Below, one piece after another: positions 54,442 through 63,594 of a DNA stretch of 64,000 nt. This DNA comes from Atopobium sp. oral taxon 416 (GTDB taxonomy: Bacteria > Actinomycetota > Coriobacteriia > Coriobacteriales > Atopobiaceae): positions 186,001 to 250,000 of the forward strand of contig NZ_CP072380.1 in the NCBI RefSeq assembly GCF_018128285.1, in the 5' to 3' direction. The notes beneath the pieces are model-generated. The model saw nothing but the letters and a program-made list of their open reading frames with translations. It made no database searches and was not told where the DNA came from. The stretch's first letter is position 1; each line of letters starts with the position of its first letter. A program made the translations under genes and the position numbers.

Positions 54442-55241
54442 TGTATGGTGTTTGCTCCGAGATGTGTACGAAGACTGAGACGCAGCGCGCAACAATCAAC
54501 TTCAGCCGCACCACCAAAGACTGTGCGGGCGTGATCGTCGCCGCAGGTTCCGGCATCCGGTTCGGTCGAGAGAAGCAGTTTGTCAAGCTCTGTGGGTTAC
54601 CGCTGGTCTCTTGGTCCATTTTAGCCTTCGATGAGGCGCGCTCGGTCGCACAGATCGTGGCAGTGTGCCCACCGGGTAAGCGCGACAAGATGATCGACGA
54701 GGCGATCGCGCCGCTGAGCCTGAACACCCCGATTGCCGTCGTTGAGGGTGGTGCCACCCGCCAGGAGTCAAGCTACCTCGGCATCCAGGCACAGGATAAA
54801 ACCTTACCATACTGCGCGATCCACGATGGGGCACGCCCACTCGTGACCTCGGCGACGATCGAAAACACGATCGCCTACCTGCGGGTGGATCCCGATCTCG
54901 CCGGTACCATTGCCGCACACCGCGCTACTGATACCCTCAAACTTGTTGAAAAGCAGACTGTGCTTTCGACGCCGGACCGCTCGCTGTATTGGGTCGCCCA
55001 GACCCCGCAGGTCTTCCGTACCAAGCGGATCCTGGCCTACCATCAGGCGGCGGTAGCTGAGCGCTACGTGGGAACCGATGACGCAAGTCTGGCGGAGCAC
55101 TACGGCGGCAAGATCCGCTGCGTGGTCTCACCGCGCAACAATATCAAGGTGACAGTGCCAGAGGATCTCTCCCTAGCTGAGGCAGTACTTGACCAGCGGC
55201 TGAGTCAGTGGCAGGAGAGAAGCCGGAAGAGCGGAGAATAA
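54441..55241 (+). CDS. ispD: 2-C-methyl-D-erythritol 4-phosphate cytidylyltransferase
   Basis: Third enzyme of the MEP isoprenoid pathway, about 266 residues. After an atypical N-terminal leader of about 28 residues, the nucleotidyltransferase core begins [13 protein letters not shown], with the CTP-binding loop, and shows HDGARPLV and VAQTPQVF. An internal ATG at 54462 is a possible start. It overlaps disA by one base and precedes ispF by 4 bp; ispD-ispF coupling is common. Confidence 0.93.
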   Translation: MYGVCSEMCTKTETQRATINFSRTTKDCAGVIVAAGSGIRFGREKQFVKLCGLPLVSWSILAFDEARSVAQIVAVCPPGKRDKMIDEAIAPLSLNTPIAVVEGGATRQESSYLGIQAQDKTLPYCAIHDGARPLVTSATIENTIAYLRVDPDLAGTIAAHRATDTLKLVEKQTVLSTPDRSLYWVAQTPQVFRTKRILAYHQAAVAERYVGTDDASLAEHYGGKIRCVVSPRNNIKVTVPEDLSLAEAVLDQRLSQWQERSRKSGE

Positions 55242-55245
55242 TATC

Positions 55246-55728
55246 GTGATAGAGCGCATCGGGCATGGATATGACGTACACCGTTTGGTGGAAGGCAGAA
55301 AGCTGATCCTCTGTGGGGTGGACATCCCCTCTGAAAGGGGGCTTTTGGGTCACTCCGATGCGGATGTAGCGACCCATGCGCTGATGGATGCGATTCTCGG
55401 AGCTTTGCGCGAAGGGGATATCGGACAGCTCTTTCCCGACACTGATCCTGCCTATGAGGGGGCTGACTCGCTCAAATTGCTGAGCCAAGTGATGGAGAAA
55501 GTGCGAAGCCACGGTTTTGAGCTGATCGATTGCGATATCACGATCGCCGCCCAGGCGCCCAAGCTTGCACCCTATCGGGATGAGATGAGAAAACGCCTAG
55601 CTGAAGCCATGGACGTTGCTCCTGAGCAGTGCGGCGTCAAGGCTACCACGACTGAGGGATTGGGCTTCGTAGGGCGCGGCGAAGGCATTGCAGCGTGGGC
55701 CGTAGCGCTGCTTGGCCGCAGCGCTTGA
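55246..55728 (+). CDS. ispF: 2-C-methyl-D-erythritol 2,4-cyclodiphosphate synthase
   Basis: Zinc enzyme of 160 residues in the MEP pathway. The metal ligands are Asp10 and His12 in GYDVHR and His in LLGHSDADV near 42; the C-terminal [16 protein letters not shown] is the family signature. The start is GTG at 55246, 4 bp after ispD. Length is standard. Confidence 0.96.
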   Translation: MIERIGHGYDVHRLVEGRKLILCGVDIPSERGLLGHSDADVATHALMDAILGALREGDIGQLFPDTDPAYEGADSLKLLSQVMEKVRSHGFELIDCDITIAAQAPKLAPYRDEMRKRLAEAMDVAPEQCGVKATTTEGLGFVGRGEGIAAWAVALLGRSA

Positions 55729-55751
55729 TGTACAGAAAGCCTGAATGTGTC

Positions 55752-55780
55752 TTGTTCTGAGATACAGCCGTACGTACAAT
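55752..55780 (+). promoter_or_regulatory. Predicted promoter of cysS
   Basis: TTGTTC (55752-55757), 17 bases, TACAAT (55775-55780). It lies about 70 bp before cysS, in the gap after ispF. Confidence 0.55.
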
Positions 55781-55849
55781 AGCGGGGCAGACAGAGCCGT
55801 CGACCTTTGAGGCGAGGGACTGGTGTCGCAGATAAAGGAGAAGCAAAGC

Positions 55850-57325
55850 ATGCTTATCTATAACACCCAAACCAGGAGAAAAGAAGAGTTCAGGCCGATT
55901 GAGAAAGGCAAGGTCCGCATGTACGTCTGTGGGCCGACAGTATACGACGAGATCCATATCGGCAATGCCCGTACCTTCCTGTGTTTCGACGTGGTCCGCC
56001 GCTACCTCACCTACAGAGGCTACTCGGTGACCTTCGCCCAGAATCTGACCGATGTGGATGACAAGATCATCAATCGGGCCAATGAGCAGGGGAGAGCTGC
56101 CAGAGAGGTCTCCGAACAATACGCAGATGCCTTCATCAAACAGATGCACCGCTTCGGGATCCTCGACCCTGATATCCGTCCGCGCGCAACGCGCGAGATC
56201 GCCGCGATGCAGGAGATGATCCAAGGGTTGATCGACCAGAAGCACGCCTATGCGGTGCCTTTTGGGGATGTGTACTTCTCAGTGAGAAGCGATCCGCACT
56301 ACGGCATCCTCTCCGGCCGCAACGTCGACGAGCTGATGAGCGGCGCCCGCATCGAGAAAAACGAGCAGAAGAAGGATCCGCTTGACTTTGCGCTGTGGAA
56401 AGCCACAAAGCCGGGTGAACCGAGCTGGCCAAGCCCCTGGGGTGACGGCCGTCCTGGCTGGCACACCGAATGCGTCGCGATGATCCACCGTTATCTGGGT
56501 GTCCCGATCGATATCCACGGCGGCGGCCAGGACCTGATCTTCCCGCACCACGAGAACGAGACGGCGCAGTGCATGTGCAACTGGCATACGCCGCTGGCCA
56601 ATGTGTGGATGCATACCGGCATGCTCACGATCGACGGTGAGAAGATGTCCAAGTCGCTGGGCAACTTCTACACGCTCAAAGAGGTCCTCGACAAGTATCC
56701 GGCGGACGCGCTGCGCCTGCTGATGCTGCAGACCCACTACCGCTCACCTCTGGACTTCAGCTTTGAGCGCCTGAGCGGCGCCATCGGAACCCTGGAGCGT
56801 CTCAAGAGCTGTGTCAAGAACCTTAAGTGGGCGGCAAAGAATGCCCCTCAGGACGGGGGGCTCAGCGATCATGACCGGGCCTTAACGAAGGCGGTCAAAG
56901 AGGCGCAGGCCTCCTTCACCGCTCAGATGGACGATGATTTCAATACCGCAGGCGGCCTTGCCGCGATCTTTGGGCTGGTCACGGCAGGCAATACCTACCT
57001 GTCTGAGGCAGGCAGCGACACCTCGACCGCCGCGGCACTGAGAGCTGCGGATGCTCTGGTAGAGCTTTCCTGCGTCCTCGGTATCGACCTCTCCTCGAAG
57101 GATCCTGAGGGGTTGCCCTCAGAGCTCATTGACCTCGCAAAGCGCTATACCGACTTCGACGGCGACGATCCCGTTGAAGCGGCGCAGGCGCTCATTGAGA
57201 CGAGACAGAATGCCCGTAAGGCCAAACAGTGGGATACCGCAGACGCAATCCGCGACGGAATCGCAGGCTTAGGCCTTGTTATCGAAGACACGCAAGCCGG
57301 CGCTCGCCTGCGCAAGAAAGCATAG
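55850..57325 (+). CDS. cysS: Cysteinyl-tRNA synthetase
   Basis: Class I synthetase of 491 residues. The zinc cysteine and HIGH-type motif are in VCGPTVYDEIHIGNA near 27-40, the KMSKS motif is KMSKSLGN near 265, and the C-terminal DALR-type anticodon-binding region ends with ARKAKQWDTADAIRDGI. I choose the ATG at 55850 because AAGGAG is 9 bases upstream; a GTG in frame at 55823 adds nine residues with no site. It follows ispF. Confidence 0.96.
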   Translation: MLIYNTQTRRKEEFRPIEKGKVRMYVCGPTVYDEIHIGNARTFLCFDVVRRYLTYRGYSVTFAQNLTDVDDKIINRANEQGRAAREVSEQYADAFIKQMHRFGILDPDIRPRATREIAAMQEMIQGLIDQKHAYAVPFGDVYFSVRSDPHYGILSGRNVDELMSGARIEKNEQKKDPLDFALWKATKPGEPSWPSPWGDGRPGWHTECVAMIHRYLGVPIDIHGGGQDLIFPHHENETAQCMCNWHTPLANVWMHTGMLTIDGEKMSKSLGNFYTLKEVLDKYPADALRLLMLQTHYRSPLDFSFERLSGAIGTLERLKSCVKNLKWAAKNAPQDGGLSDHDRALTKAVKEAQASFTAQMDDDFNTAGGLAAIFGLVTAGNTYLSEAGSDTSTAAALRAADALVELSCVLGIDLSSKDPEGLPSELIDLAKRYTDFDGDDPVEAAQALIETRQNARKAKQWDTADAIRDGIAGLGLVIEDTQAGARLRKKA

Positions 57326-57334
57326 CCACCATCT

Positions 57335-57375
57335 ATGAGCGCGTATCAGTCTCAGATGTGCTGATACGCGCTCAT
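57335..57375. terminator. Long hairpin after cysS
   Basis: A perfect stem of about 15 pairs (TGAGCGCGTATCAG with its complement, 11-base loop) lies between cysS and the NYN gene. It lacks a T-run, as does the hairpin at 28017. Confidence 0.5.
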
Positions 57376-57420
57376 GCGGTGTACTGCGGTGCAGCAGGTA
57401 TGGGTCGGATCTGAGAGAGC

Positions 57421-57981
57421 ATGGACATGGACAAGAGCAAACGCGAGCTGCTGCTCGTGGACGGGTACAATGTAATGGGTGCAACCCCGCGCTATGAGGG
57501 GCTGATCGATGAGCACACCGACCCGAAGAGCTTTGACACTGACCCCTTTGTCCGCGCACGCGAAGCCCTGATCAGCGATGTGGCGACCTATGCTCAGGGC
57601 CGCTTTGATGCGGTGGTAGTCTTTGACGGAGCCAGCAACGCTGACCCTGACCGCAATGCGACCCACGAGGCAGGACTCACCGTCGTATTCTCCCGAACAG
57701 GGGAAAGTGCGGATTCCGTGATCGAGCGCCTTGCGACTCAAGCCCGGCAAGAGGGGAGGATGGTGAGCGTCGCCACCTCGGACAATACGATCCGTGCGAC
57801 GATCGGCGCTGGCCCTGGAGATGTGACTGCAATCTCCTCAAAAATCTTTGTCCGCGAACTCGAGCGCATCGACACGGAGGTCGCGGTTGAGGAGCAGGAC
57901 CGTTCCCACCACAAGGCGACGATTGAGGACAGAATCTCACCGGACATGCGCAAAAAACTCTGGCATATTTTACGTAGTTAG
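57421..57981 (+). CDS. NYN-domain ribonuclease (YacP/Rae1-like)
   Basis: Small PIN/NYN-fold protein of 186 residues. LLLVDGYNVMGA near 10 is the first metal-binding motif, with the second acidic residues in VVVFDGASN near 62 and DSVIERLATQ near 99, and a basic, Arg-rich C-terminus. YacP/Rae1 proteins cut mRNA or act at the ribosome in B. subtilis; here the gene follows cysS and precedes a tRNA gene, matching the usual cysS-yacP order. Function by family only. Confidence 0.87.
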   Translation: MDMDKSKRELLLVDGYNVMGATPRYEGLIDEHTDPKSFDTDPFVRAREALISDVATYAQGRFDAVVVFDGASNADPDRNATHEAGLTVVFSRTGESADSVIERLATQARQEGRMVSVATSDNTIRATIGAGPGDVTAISSKIFVRELERIDTEVAVEEQDRSHHKATIEDRISPDMRKKLWHILRS

Positions 57982-58002
57982 AGGTATCATTACCAGGTAT
58001 AT

Positions 58003-58077
58003 GCCAGCATGGCTCAATGGCAGAGCAACGGTTTTGTAAACCGTGGGTTGTGGGTTCGACTCCCTCTGCTGGCTCCA
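58003..58077 (+). tRNA. tRNA-Thr (anticodon TGT)
   Basis: Cloverleaf folds with acceptor GCCAGCA/TGCTGGC, anticodon stem ACGGT/ACCGT and loop TTTGTAA giving TGT. CCA is encoded (58075-58077). Confidence 0.95.
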
Positions 58078-58087
58078 GAAGCTGCTG

Positions 58088-58117
58088 AAAGGACCGGGTG
58101 ACCGCCCGGTCCTCTTT
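58088..58117 (+). terminator. Terminator after tRNA-Thr
   Basis: AAAGGACCGGG and CCCGGTCC form a GC-rich stem with a 6-base loop, followed by TCTTT. Confidence 0.75.
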
Positions 58118-58229
58118 GATGGCGGGAGACCGTATAGGGGCCTGCGTTGGGCGGTTTTACTACTCTGAATACCCTGGCTGCAGATGTGTGGGAATCGTGT
58201 GTGGGTGACGCCCGGGTGGGTGTCATGTG

Positions 58230-58258
58230 TTGACAGTGCCATTCTAAGGACGTACTAT
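58230..58258 (+). promoter_or_regulatory. Strong promoter of the tRNA-tuf transcription unit
   Basis: TTGACA (58230-58235), 17 bases, TACTAT (58253-58258), about 50 bp before tRNA-Tyr. It probably drives tRNA-Tyr, tRNA-Thr, tRNA-Met and tuf together, as in the E. coli thrU-tufB operon. Confidence 0.8.
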
Positions 58259-58307
58259 CTTTTCCGCTGCTGGGGATTAGCCCTACAGCATTTGCTTGAT
58301 TACATAT

Positions 58308-58391
58308 GGGGATGTGGCACAGCGGCAACTGCGGCGGACTGTAAATCCGCTCCCTCTGGGTTCCATGGTTCGAGTCCATGCATCCCCACCA
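58308..58391 (+). tRNA. tRNA-Tyr (anticodon GTA)
   Basis: Acceptor GGGGATG/CATCCCC, anticodon stem GCGGA/TCCGC with loop CTGTAAA giving GTA, and a long variable arm. CCA is encoded. Confidence 0.95.
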
Positions 58392-58393
58392 TT

Positions 58394-58469
58394 GCCTGTG
58401 TAGCTCAGTCGGTAGAGCACTTCGTTGGTAACGAAGAGGTCACCGGTTCAAATCCGGTCGCAGGCTCCA
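58394..58469 (+). tRNA. tRNA-Thr (anticodon GGT)
   Basis: Acceptor GCCTGTG/CGCAGGC, anticodon stem CTTCG/CGAAG with loop TTGGTAA giving GGT. CCA is encoded. It starts 2 bp after tRNA-Tyr. Confidence 0.95.
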
Positions 58470-58484
58470 TACTCAAGCACCTAT

Positions 58485-58561
58485 GGCGGTGTAGCTCAGT
58501 TGGTTAGAGCACGCGGCTCATACCCGCGATGTCATCGGTTCGAGTCCAATCACCGCTACCA
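58485..58561 (+). tRNA. tRNA-Met (anticodon CAT), elongator type
   Basis: Acceptor GGCGGTG with CACCGCT (first pair G-T), anticodon stem CGCGG/CCGCG with loop CTCATAC giving CAT. The anticodon stem lacks the three GC pairs next to the loop typical of initiators, so I call it elongator. CCA is encoded. Confidence 0.9.
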
Positions 58562-58649
58562 GATCTACCACGGTGCCTCGGTGCCGTTTAGGATAGTGTA
58601 TAGTTAGGAGAAACCAACCAAAGGGTTGATTTTTGAAGGAGGATGGCAA

Positions 58650-59840
58650 ATGGCCAAGCAAAAATTTGAGCGCACTAAGCCACATGTAAACATTGGTACC
58701 ATCGGCCACGTTGACCATGGTAAGACCACCCTGACGGCAGCTATCACCAAGGTCCTATCTGAAACTCCGGGTTGCAAAGCGACCTATGAGCCGTTTGAGG
58801 ACATTGATAAGGCTCCTGAAGAGCGTCAGCGCGGTATCACGATTACTGTCTCTCACGTTGAGTATGAGACCCAGAAGCGTCACTATGCACACGTTGACTG
58901 CCCGGGCCATGCTGACTACATCAAGAACATGATTTCCGGCGCAGCACAGATGGATGGCGCAATCCTGGTCATTGCTGCTACCGATGGCCCTATGGCACAG
59001 ACTCGTGAGCACATCCTGCTCGCCCGCCAGGTCGGCGTTAAGTATATCGTCGTATTCCTGAACAAGTGCGATATGGTCGACGACGAAGAGCTCATCGACC
59101 TCGTTGAGGAAGAGACCCGTGACCTGCTCTCTGAGTACGGTTACCCCGGAGACAAGATTCCTATCATCCGTGGCTCCGCGCTCGGCGCACTCCAGGGTGA
59201 TCCGAAGTGGGTTGACTCCGTCAAGAAGCTGATGGAGGCTGTCGATACCTACATCCCGACCCCGAAGCGTGATAACGAGAAGCCGTTCCTGATGGCTATC
59301 GAGGACGTTATGACCATTTCCGGCCGTGGTACCGTTGCAACCGGCCGTGTTGAGCGCGGTACGCTGAAGATGAACGACCCGGTTGAAATCGTCGGTATCC
59401 GTCCGACCCAGAAGTCAACCGCAACCGGTATCGAGATGTTCCGTAAGACCCTGGACTTCTGCGAGGCGGGCGACAATGTCGGTATTCTGCTTCGTGGTAT
59501 CCGTCGTGAGGACATCGAGCGTGGCCAGGTCATCTGCGCGCCGGGCTCCATCACCCCGCACCAGAAGTTCGAGGGCGAGGTCTACGTTCTGACCAAGGAG
59601 GAGGGTGGCCGTCACACACCGTTCTTCTCCAACTATCGTCCGCAGTTCTACTTCAGAACGACCGATATCACTGGCACCATCACCCTGCCTGAGGGCGTCG
59701 AGATGGCAATGCCGGGCGACCATGTGACGATCAGCGTTGAGCTGATCCACCACATCGCAATGGAGCAGGGCGACCGCTTCGCAGTCCGTGAAGGTGGCCA
59801 CACCGTTGCTGATGGCCGTGTCTCCAAGATTATTGAGTAG
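58650..59840 (+). CDS. tuf: Elongation factor Tu
   Basis: EF-Tu of 396 residues, delivering aminoacyl-tRNA to the ribosome. GTPase motifs are GHVDHGKT near 18, DCPGHADY near 80 and NKCDMVDD near 135; the full three-domain protein is intact. The start is the ATG at 58650 behind a strong GAAGGAGG; upstream in-frame codons overlap that site. It follows the tRNA cluster and is followed by a terminator. Confidence 0.98.
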   Translation: MAKQKFERTKPHVNIGTIGHVDHGKTTLTAAITKVLSETPGCKATYEPFEDIDKAPEERQRGITITVSHVEYETQKRHYAHVDCPGHADYIKNMISGAAQMDGAILVIAATDGPMAQTREHILLARQVGVKYIVVFLNKCDMVDDEELIDLVEEETRDLLSEYGYPGDKIPIIRGSALGALQGDPKWVDSVKKLMEAVDTYIPTPKRDNEKPFLMAIEDVMTISGRGTVATGRVERGTLKMNDPVEIVGIRPTQKSTATGIEMFRKTLDFCEAGDNVGILLRGIRREDIERGQVICAPGSITPHQKFEGEVYVLTKEEGGRHTPFFSNYRPQFYFRTTDITGTITLPEGVEMAMPGDHVTISVELIHHIAMEQGDRFAVREGGHTVADGRVSKIIE

Positions 59841-59858
59841 CTTTAATCTGTGATTCAC

Positions 59859-59891
59859 AAAGACCTGGTGCTATGCTTGCATCGGGTCTTT
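59859..59891 (+). terminator. Intrinsic terminator of tuf
   Basis: AAAGACCTGGTGC and GCATCGGGTCTTT form a 13-pair stem (some G-T), followed by a short T-rich tail. Confidence 0.85.
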
Positions 59892-59959
59892 CTCTATCTT
59901 GGGTATGTGTGCTTGTATCTGCACGTTTTGTGCAATACTATAAATAGTTGGGAAGATAG

Positions 59960-59989
59960 TTGACAGCATTACCAACTCGATGGTAGCGT
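59960..59989 (+). promoter_or_regulatory. Possible promoter of the rpmG-tRNA-secE-nusG unit
   Basis: TTGACA at 59960-59965 is a perfect -35; TAGCGT at 59984-59989 is a weak -10 with an 18-base spacer. It lies about 60 bp before rpmG. Confidence 0.5.
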
Positions 59990-60051
59990 ACACTCTTGCG
60001 TCATGGTCGAGGTTGTCCCGACGATGACCTTAGATCAGGAGGATACGATAC

Positions 60052-60201
60052 ATGCGTACTTTAGTTACCCTTGCATGCACCGAATGCAAGCGTCACAACT
60101 ACACCACGACGAAGAACAAGACTAACAATCCGGAGCGTCTCCAGATGAAGAAGTATTGCCCGTGGTGCAAGAAGCACACGCTGCACAAGGAGACCCGCTA
60201 A
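60052..60201 (+). CDS. rpmG: Ribosomal protein L33
   Basis: Small ribosomal protein of 49 residues, [17 protein letters not shown] onwards, with a four-cysteine zinc ribbon (CTEC and CPWC), the zinc-binding C+ form. AGGAGG lies 10 bp before the ATG. It precedes tRNA-Trp by 15 bp, as in many Gram-positives. Confidence 0.95.
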   Translation: MRTLVTLACTECKRHNYTTTKNKTNNPERLQMKKYCPWCKKHTLHKETR

Positions 60202-60216
60202 GCGGGATAAGCATAC

Positions 60217-60292
60217 AGGCCAGTAGCTCCAATGGTAGAGCGGCGGTCTCCAAAACCGTTTGTTGAGGGTTCGAGTCCTTCCTGGCCTGCCA
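60217..60292 (+). tRNA. tRNA-Trp (anticodon CCA)
   Basis: Acceptor AGGCCAG/CTGGCCT, anticodon stem GCGGT/ACCGT with loop CTCCAAA giving CCA. The 3' CCA is encoded. Located between rpmG and secE, the usual order. Confidence 0.96.
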
Positions 60293-60361
60293 GAAATTTC
60301 ACCGGCTTTCCCGTATGGGTTAGCCGGTTTCTATGTACAAGCCTTACTTGAGGAGTGGGGA

Positions 60362-60760
60362 ATGGCTAATAAGGAGCGTAATAAGCGGTCTGCTCGCAAA
60401 GCGCGCGCTGCGGAACGTGCTCAACGTGAAGCGGCCCGTAAGGCCGCAAATGGTTCCTTTGCGGCTACCCAGGATGCTGAGAAGCAGAAGAAGGCTCCGA
60501 AGTATGTGAAGAAGGCTCCCGATAGTAAGAACACGAAGACGACCACCGTCGCGGTCAAACCAAAGAAGAAGGGACGTATCCGCAGCTATTGGAACGATGT
60601 GAGGACCGAGATGCACCGCGTCGTGTGGCCCTCCAAGAAAGAGCTCAGAAATTATACGGGCGCGGTTATCGTCCTGCTCATTATCTTTGGTGTCTGCACC
60701 TGGCTTGTTGATACCGGTGTCGTTGCATTACTCGTCGGATTTACAGGACTGAGGGGCTAG
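60362..60760 (+). CDS. secE: Preprotein translocase subunit SecE
   Basis: SecE of 132 residues with a long basic, Ala/Lys-rich N-terminal extension (1-75) before the conserved SecE amphipathic region RSYWNDVRTEMHRVVWPSKKE and a single membrane helix (AVIVLLIIFGVCTWLVD). A longer upstream frame reads through tRNA-Trp and is not real. It precedes nusG by 3 bp. Confidence 0.94.
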   Translation: MANKERNKRSARKARAAERAQREAARKAANGSFAATQDAEKQKKAPKYVKKAPDSKNTKTTTVAVKPKKKGRIRSYWNDVRTEMHRVVWPSKKELRNYTGAVIVLLIIFGVCTWLVDTGVVALLVGFTGLRG

Positions 60761-60763
60761 ATC

Positions 60764-61315
60764 ATGGTTGCTAAGCATTGGTACGTGGTGCACACGTACT
60801 CAGGCTATGAGAACAAGGTTAAGACGGATCTCGAGCACCGCATTGAGACCTTCGGGATGCAGGACAGGATCGTCGACATCCAGATCCCGACCGAAGAGGT
60901 TACCGAGGTGAAGGAAGGCGGCAAGCGCGAAACCAAGGAACAGAAAGTCTTCCCGGGCTACGTGCTGGTCCGTATGGAGATGGATGACAACACCTGGACT
61001 GTTGTCCGCAACACCCCAGGTGTCACCGGCTTTGTCGGTCTTGACGGCTCTAAGCCCGCTCCGCTGCGCCGCAGTGAGTACAACAAGATGATGCACAAGG
61101 ACGACGCTTCGAAGAAGGGGCCAGCACCCAAACGAGTTGCCTCGTCCTTTGAGAAGGGCCAGACGATCAAGGTCGTCTCCGGTCCGTTGGCTGATTTTGA
61201 TGGTACGATATCAGAGGTCGACACGGAGGCCAATAAGGTTCGCGTGATGCTGACGATCTTCGGTCGCGAGACCCCGGTCGAGCTGACCCTCGACCAGATC
61301 CGCAGCATCGACTAA
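60764..61315 (+). CDS. nusG: Transcription termination/antitermination factor NusG
   Basis: NusG of 183 residues: N-terminal NGN domain (WYVVHTYSGYENKV, QKVFPGYVLVRMEMDD, NTPGVTGFVG) and C-terminal KOW domain (KGQTIKVVSGPLADFDGTISEVD). It links RNA polymerase with Rho or the ribosome. Cotranscribed with secE. Confidence 0.97.
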   Translation: MVAKHWYVVHTYSGYENKVKTDLEHRIETFGMQDRIVDIQIPTEEVTEVKEGGKRETKEQKVFPGYVLVRMEMDDNTWTVVRNTPGVTGFVGLDGSKPAPLRRSEYNKMMHKDDASKKGPAPKRVASSFEKGQTIKVVSGPLADFDGTISEVDTEANKVRVMLTIFGRETPVELTLDQIRSID

Positions 61316-61403
61316 GGCTTCTTAAGCACGGCGCTGTTCGGTGAGGAAGCTTCTCTGCGTCAATGCTTACAATATAGGGCGTATAGATTATTGGGAGTTT
61401 ATC

Positions 61404-61832
61404 ATGCCTAAGAAGGTTATCAATTTTATTAAGCTGCAGATTCCAGCCGGCAAGGCAACCCCCGCTCCTCCAGTAGGACCGGCACTGAGCGCCGCACAGG
61501 TCAACATCATGCAGTTCTGCACTGCATTCAACAACCAGACCAAGGACAAGGCCGGTGACATTATCCCGGTTGAGATCTCCGTCTACGAGGACCACAGCTT
61601 CGACTTCGTCACCAAGACCCCGCCTGCAGCTGAGCTGATCAAGAAGGCCCTCAAGATCACGAGCGGCTCCGGCGTTCCTCAGCGTGATAAGGTCGGTGAG
61701 CTCTCTCAGGAGCAGCTTGAAGAGATCGCAAAGATCAAGATGCCGGACCTGAACGCAAACGACATTGACGCCGCCAAGAAGGTCGTCGCTGGCACGGCGC
61801 GCTCCATGGGCGTCACAGTCGCCGAGAACTAA
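61404..61832 (+). CDS. rplK: Ribosomal protein L11
   Basis: L11 of 142 residues, with [21 protein letters not shown] at the N-terminus and the RNA-binding C-terminal domain. I start it at 61404 with GGGAG 7 bp upstream; a longer frame extends into the intergenic region. The gap to rplA (119 bp) contains small hairpins (for example GGGCAC/GTGCCC). Confidence 0.97.
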   Translation: MPKKVINFIKLQIPAGKATPAPPVGPALSAAQVNIMQFCTAFNNQTKDKAGDIIPVEISVYEDHSFDFVTKTPPAAELIKKALKITSGSGVPQRDKVGELSQEQLEEIAKIKMPDLNANDIDAAKKVVAGTARSMGVTVAEN

Positions 61833-61951
61833 GGTTGTAAGGGACTGAGGGACAACAGTTAAGGCTGCTGTCTGAAGTGAGCGAGCAATCGCTCATCCAA
61901 TGTGGGAGGGCACAGATCGGTGCCCGTTGACCACAGAAGGTAGAAAGAACA

Positions 61952-62659
61952 ATGGCAAAGCATGGTAAGACTTACCGCGAGAACTCCAAGAGGGTAGAGA
62001 ACAAACTCTATCAGCCGAGCGAGGCAGTTACCCTCGTAAAGCAGCTCGCTAGTGCTAAATTCGACGAGACTATCGATGTCGCAATCCGCTTGGGCGTCGA
62101 TACCAGAAAAGCGGATCAGAACATCCGTGGCTCCGTCTCACTGCCGAACGGCACCGGTAAGAATGTCCGCGTCGCCGTCTTCGCTGAGGGCGAGAAGGCC
62201 CGTGAGGCTGAAGAGGCAGGCGCCGATATCGTGGGCTCCGACGACCTCGTCAAGCAGGTCCAGGGCGGCGAGCTTAACTTTGACGCTGCGATCGCAACCC
62301 CGAACATGATGAGCAAGGTTGGCCGTCTGGGCCGTATCCTCGGACCCCGTGGCTTGATGCCAAACCCGCGTCTGGGCACCGTAACTATGGATGTCGCAAA
62401 GATGGTCAAAGAGCTCAAGGCTGGCCGGGTGGAGTATCGTGCAGACCGCTACGGTATCTGCCACGTACCTCTGGGGAAGGCTTCCTTCGACGAGCAGAAG
62501 TTGCTTGAGAACTACGCAGCGCTGATCGCTGAGATCGTCCGTATCAAGCCGGCAACCGCCAAGGGTAAGTACATCAAGTCCGTCACGCTCTCGAGCACGA
62601 TGGGCCCGGGCGTCAAAGTCGATCCGACCGCAACCCGCAACCTGCTTCCGCAGGCGTAG
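61952..62659 (+). CDS. rplA: Ribosomal protein L1
   Basis: L1 of 235 residues. The L1 signature [20 protein letters not shown] is near 130, and [18 protein letters not shown] follows. It binds 23S rRNA at the stalk and may repress its own operon. A terminator follows at 62687. Confidence 0.97.
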   Translation: MAKHGKTYRENSKRVENKLYQPSEAVTLVKQLASAKFDETIDVAIRLGVDTRKADQNIRGSVSLPNGTGKNVRVAVFAEGEKAREAEEAGADIVGSDDLVKQVQGGELNFDAAIATPNMMSKVGRLGRILGPRGLMPNPRLGTVTMDVAKMVKELKAGRVEYRADRYGICHVPLGKASFDEQKLLENYAALIAEIVRIKPATAKGKYIKSVTLSSTMGPGVKVDPTATRNLLPQA

Positions 62660-62686
62660 CTGGTACACACCATATGAGTGATGCTG

Positions 62687-62718
62687 TGGGGGAGGGCTTG
62701 GAGCCTTCTCCCATTTTT
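62687..62718 (+). terminator. Intrinsic terminator of the rplK-rplA operon
   Basis: TGGGGGAGGGCT and AGCCTTCTCCCA form a 12-pair stem with a 3-base loop, followed by TTTTT. Confidence 0.88.
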
Positions 62719-62762
62719 GTGTGTATATGCTGTACGTGAGGCCACACTTAAGCGCTTTGAGC

Positions 62763-62790
62763 TTGACTTTTGTGTCCCATGTTGTATAAA
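62763..62790 (+). promoter_or_regulatory. Promoter of the rplJ-rplL operon
   Basis: TTGACT (62763-62768), 16 bases, TATAAA (62785-62790). It leaves a leader of about 195 bases before rplJ. Confidence 0.7.
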
Positions 62791-62855
62791 TATCTATTGT
62801 TGTAAACAAAAGCACGTCTACTGCCAGAGACAGCCGGTACCGAGAAGGTTTAAAA

Positions 62856-62936
62856 GGGATAGATGCCCTGCCTGCCGAGGTGGTCTTAGGTATTTGATTG
62901 AGACCCCGTCTGGTATGGACCAGGCGGGATTTTCTA
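62856..62936 (+). ncRNA. L10 leader with attenuator-like hairpin
   Basis: The leader of rplJ contains CTGCCGAGGT, the conserved core of the ribosomal L10 leader that binds the L10(L12)4 complex for autoregulation. Downstream, CCCGTCTGGT and ACCAGGCGGG (62905-62928) form a perfect 10-pair stem followed by ATTTTCT, an attenuator-like terminator. The boundaries are approximate. Confidence 0.75.
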
Positions 62937-62991
62937 TGTGACCTGCCGCTCTTGTAGTTCGTGCCGAGAGGTATGCAGGGAGGTGTCATAC

Positions 62992-63513
62992 ATGCCAAAC
63001 AAGAACAATGTCGAAATGCTCAGCAAGGTCAAGGAGTCCCTGGATTCTTCCGATGGACTTTTTGTCGTCGATTATCGTGGCCTGAGCGTGAAGGAGAGCC
63101 AGGAGCTCCGCCGCAATCTTCGTGATACTGACGCATCCATGAAGGTGTACAAGAACAACATCGTGAGGATCGCCCTCAAAGAGGCCGATATGCCCGATTT
63201 GGATCTGAGTGGAACCTGCGCTTATGTCTTCTTCCAGAAAGATCCTGTTGAGTCCGCAAAGGTCATCAAGGAGTGCGCTCAGAAAACGAAGAAGCTTTCC
63301 TTCGTCGGTGGCATCGCGTACGGTAAAGCACTCTCACCGGAGGATGCTAAGGCTTATGCAGATCTGCCGGGCCACGATGAGCTTATCGCTCAATTCACGC
63401 ACGTGCTCGCAAGTCCGCTGCGTGGGATCGCTTCTGTCTGCGCGGGTCCGGCCCGCGGCCTCGCAACTGCACTGGATGCTGTTGCCAAGCAGAAGGAGAA
63501 GGACGCAGCATAA
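62992..63513 (+). CDS. rplJ: Ribosomal protein L10
   Basis: L10 of 173 residues, the base of the ribosomal stalk that holds L7/L12. The N-terminal domain includes GLFVVDYRGLSVKESQELRR and MKVYKNNIVRIAL; the C-terminal helix for L7/L12 follows. I start at 62992 with GGGAGGTG upstream; the longer upstream frame covers the L10 leader and is not real. Confidence 0.97.
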   Translation: MPNKNNVEMLSKVKESLDSSDGLFVVDYRGLSVKESQELRRNLRDTDASMKVYKNNIVRIALKEADMPDLDLSGTCAYVFFQKDPVESAKVIKECAQKTKKLSFVGGIAYGKALSPEDAKAYADLPGHDELIAQFTHVLASPLRGIASVCAGPARGLATALDAVAKQKEKDAA

Positions 63514-63594
63514 CCTACGTGCTGCTGCCTGAAATCAGTAACGAATCAATTGGTGCACTCGTATAAGAGTGCCTAGACAAGAAGAGGAAAAACA

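Noticed and set aside
60260-60361. N-terminal extension of secE
   Set aside because: The extension reads through tRNA-Trp; the ATG at 60362 gives a normal SecE.
62938-62991. N-terminal extension of rplJ
   Set aside because: It covers the L10 leader and lacks similarity to L10; the ATG at 62992 has a good ribosome site.
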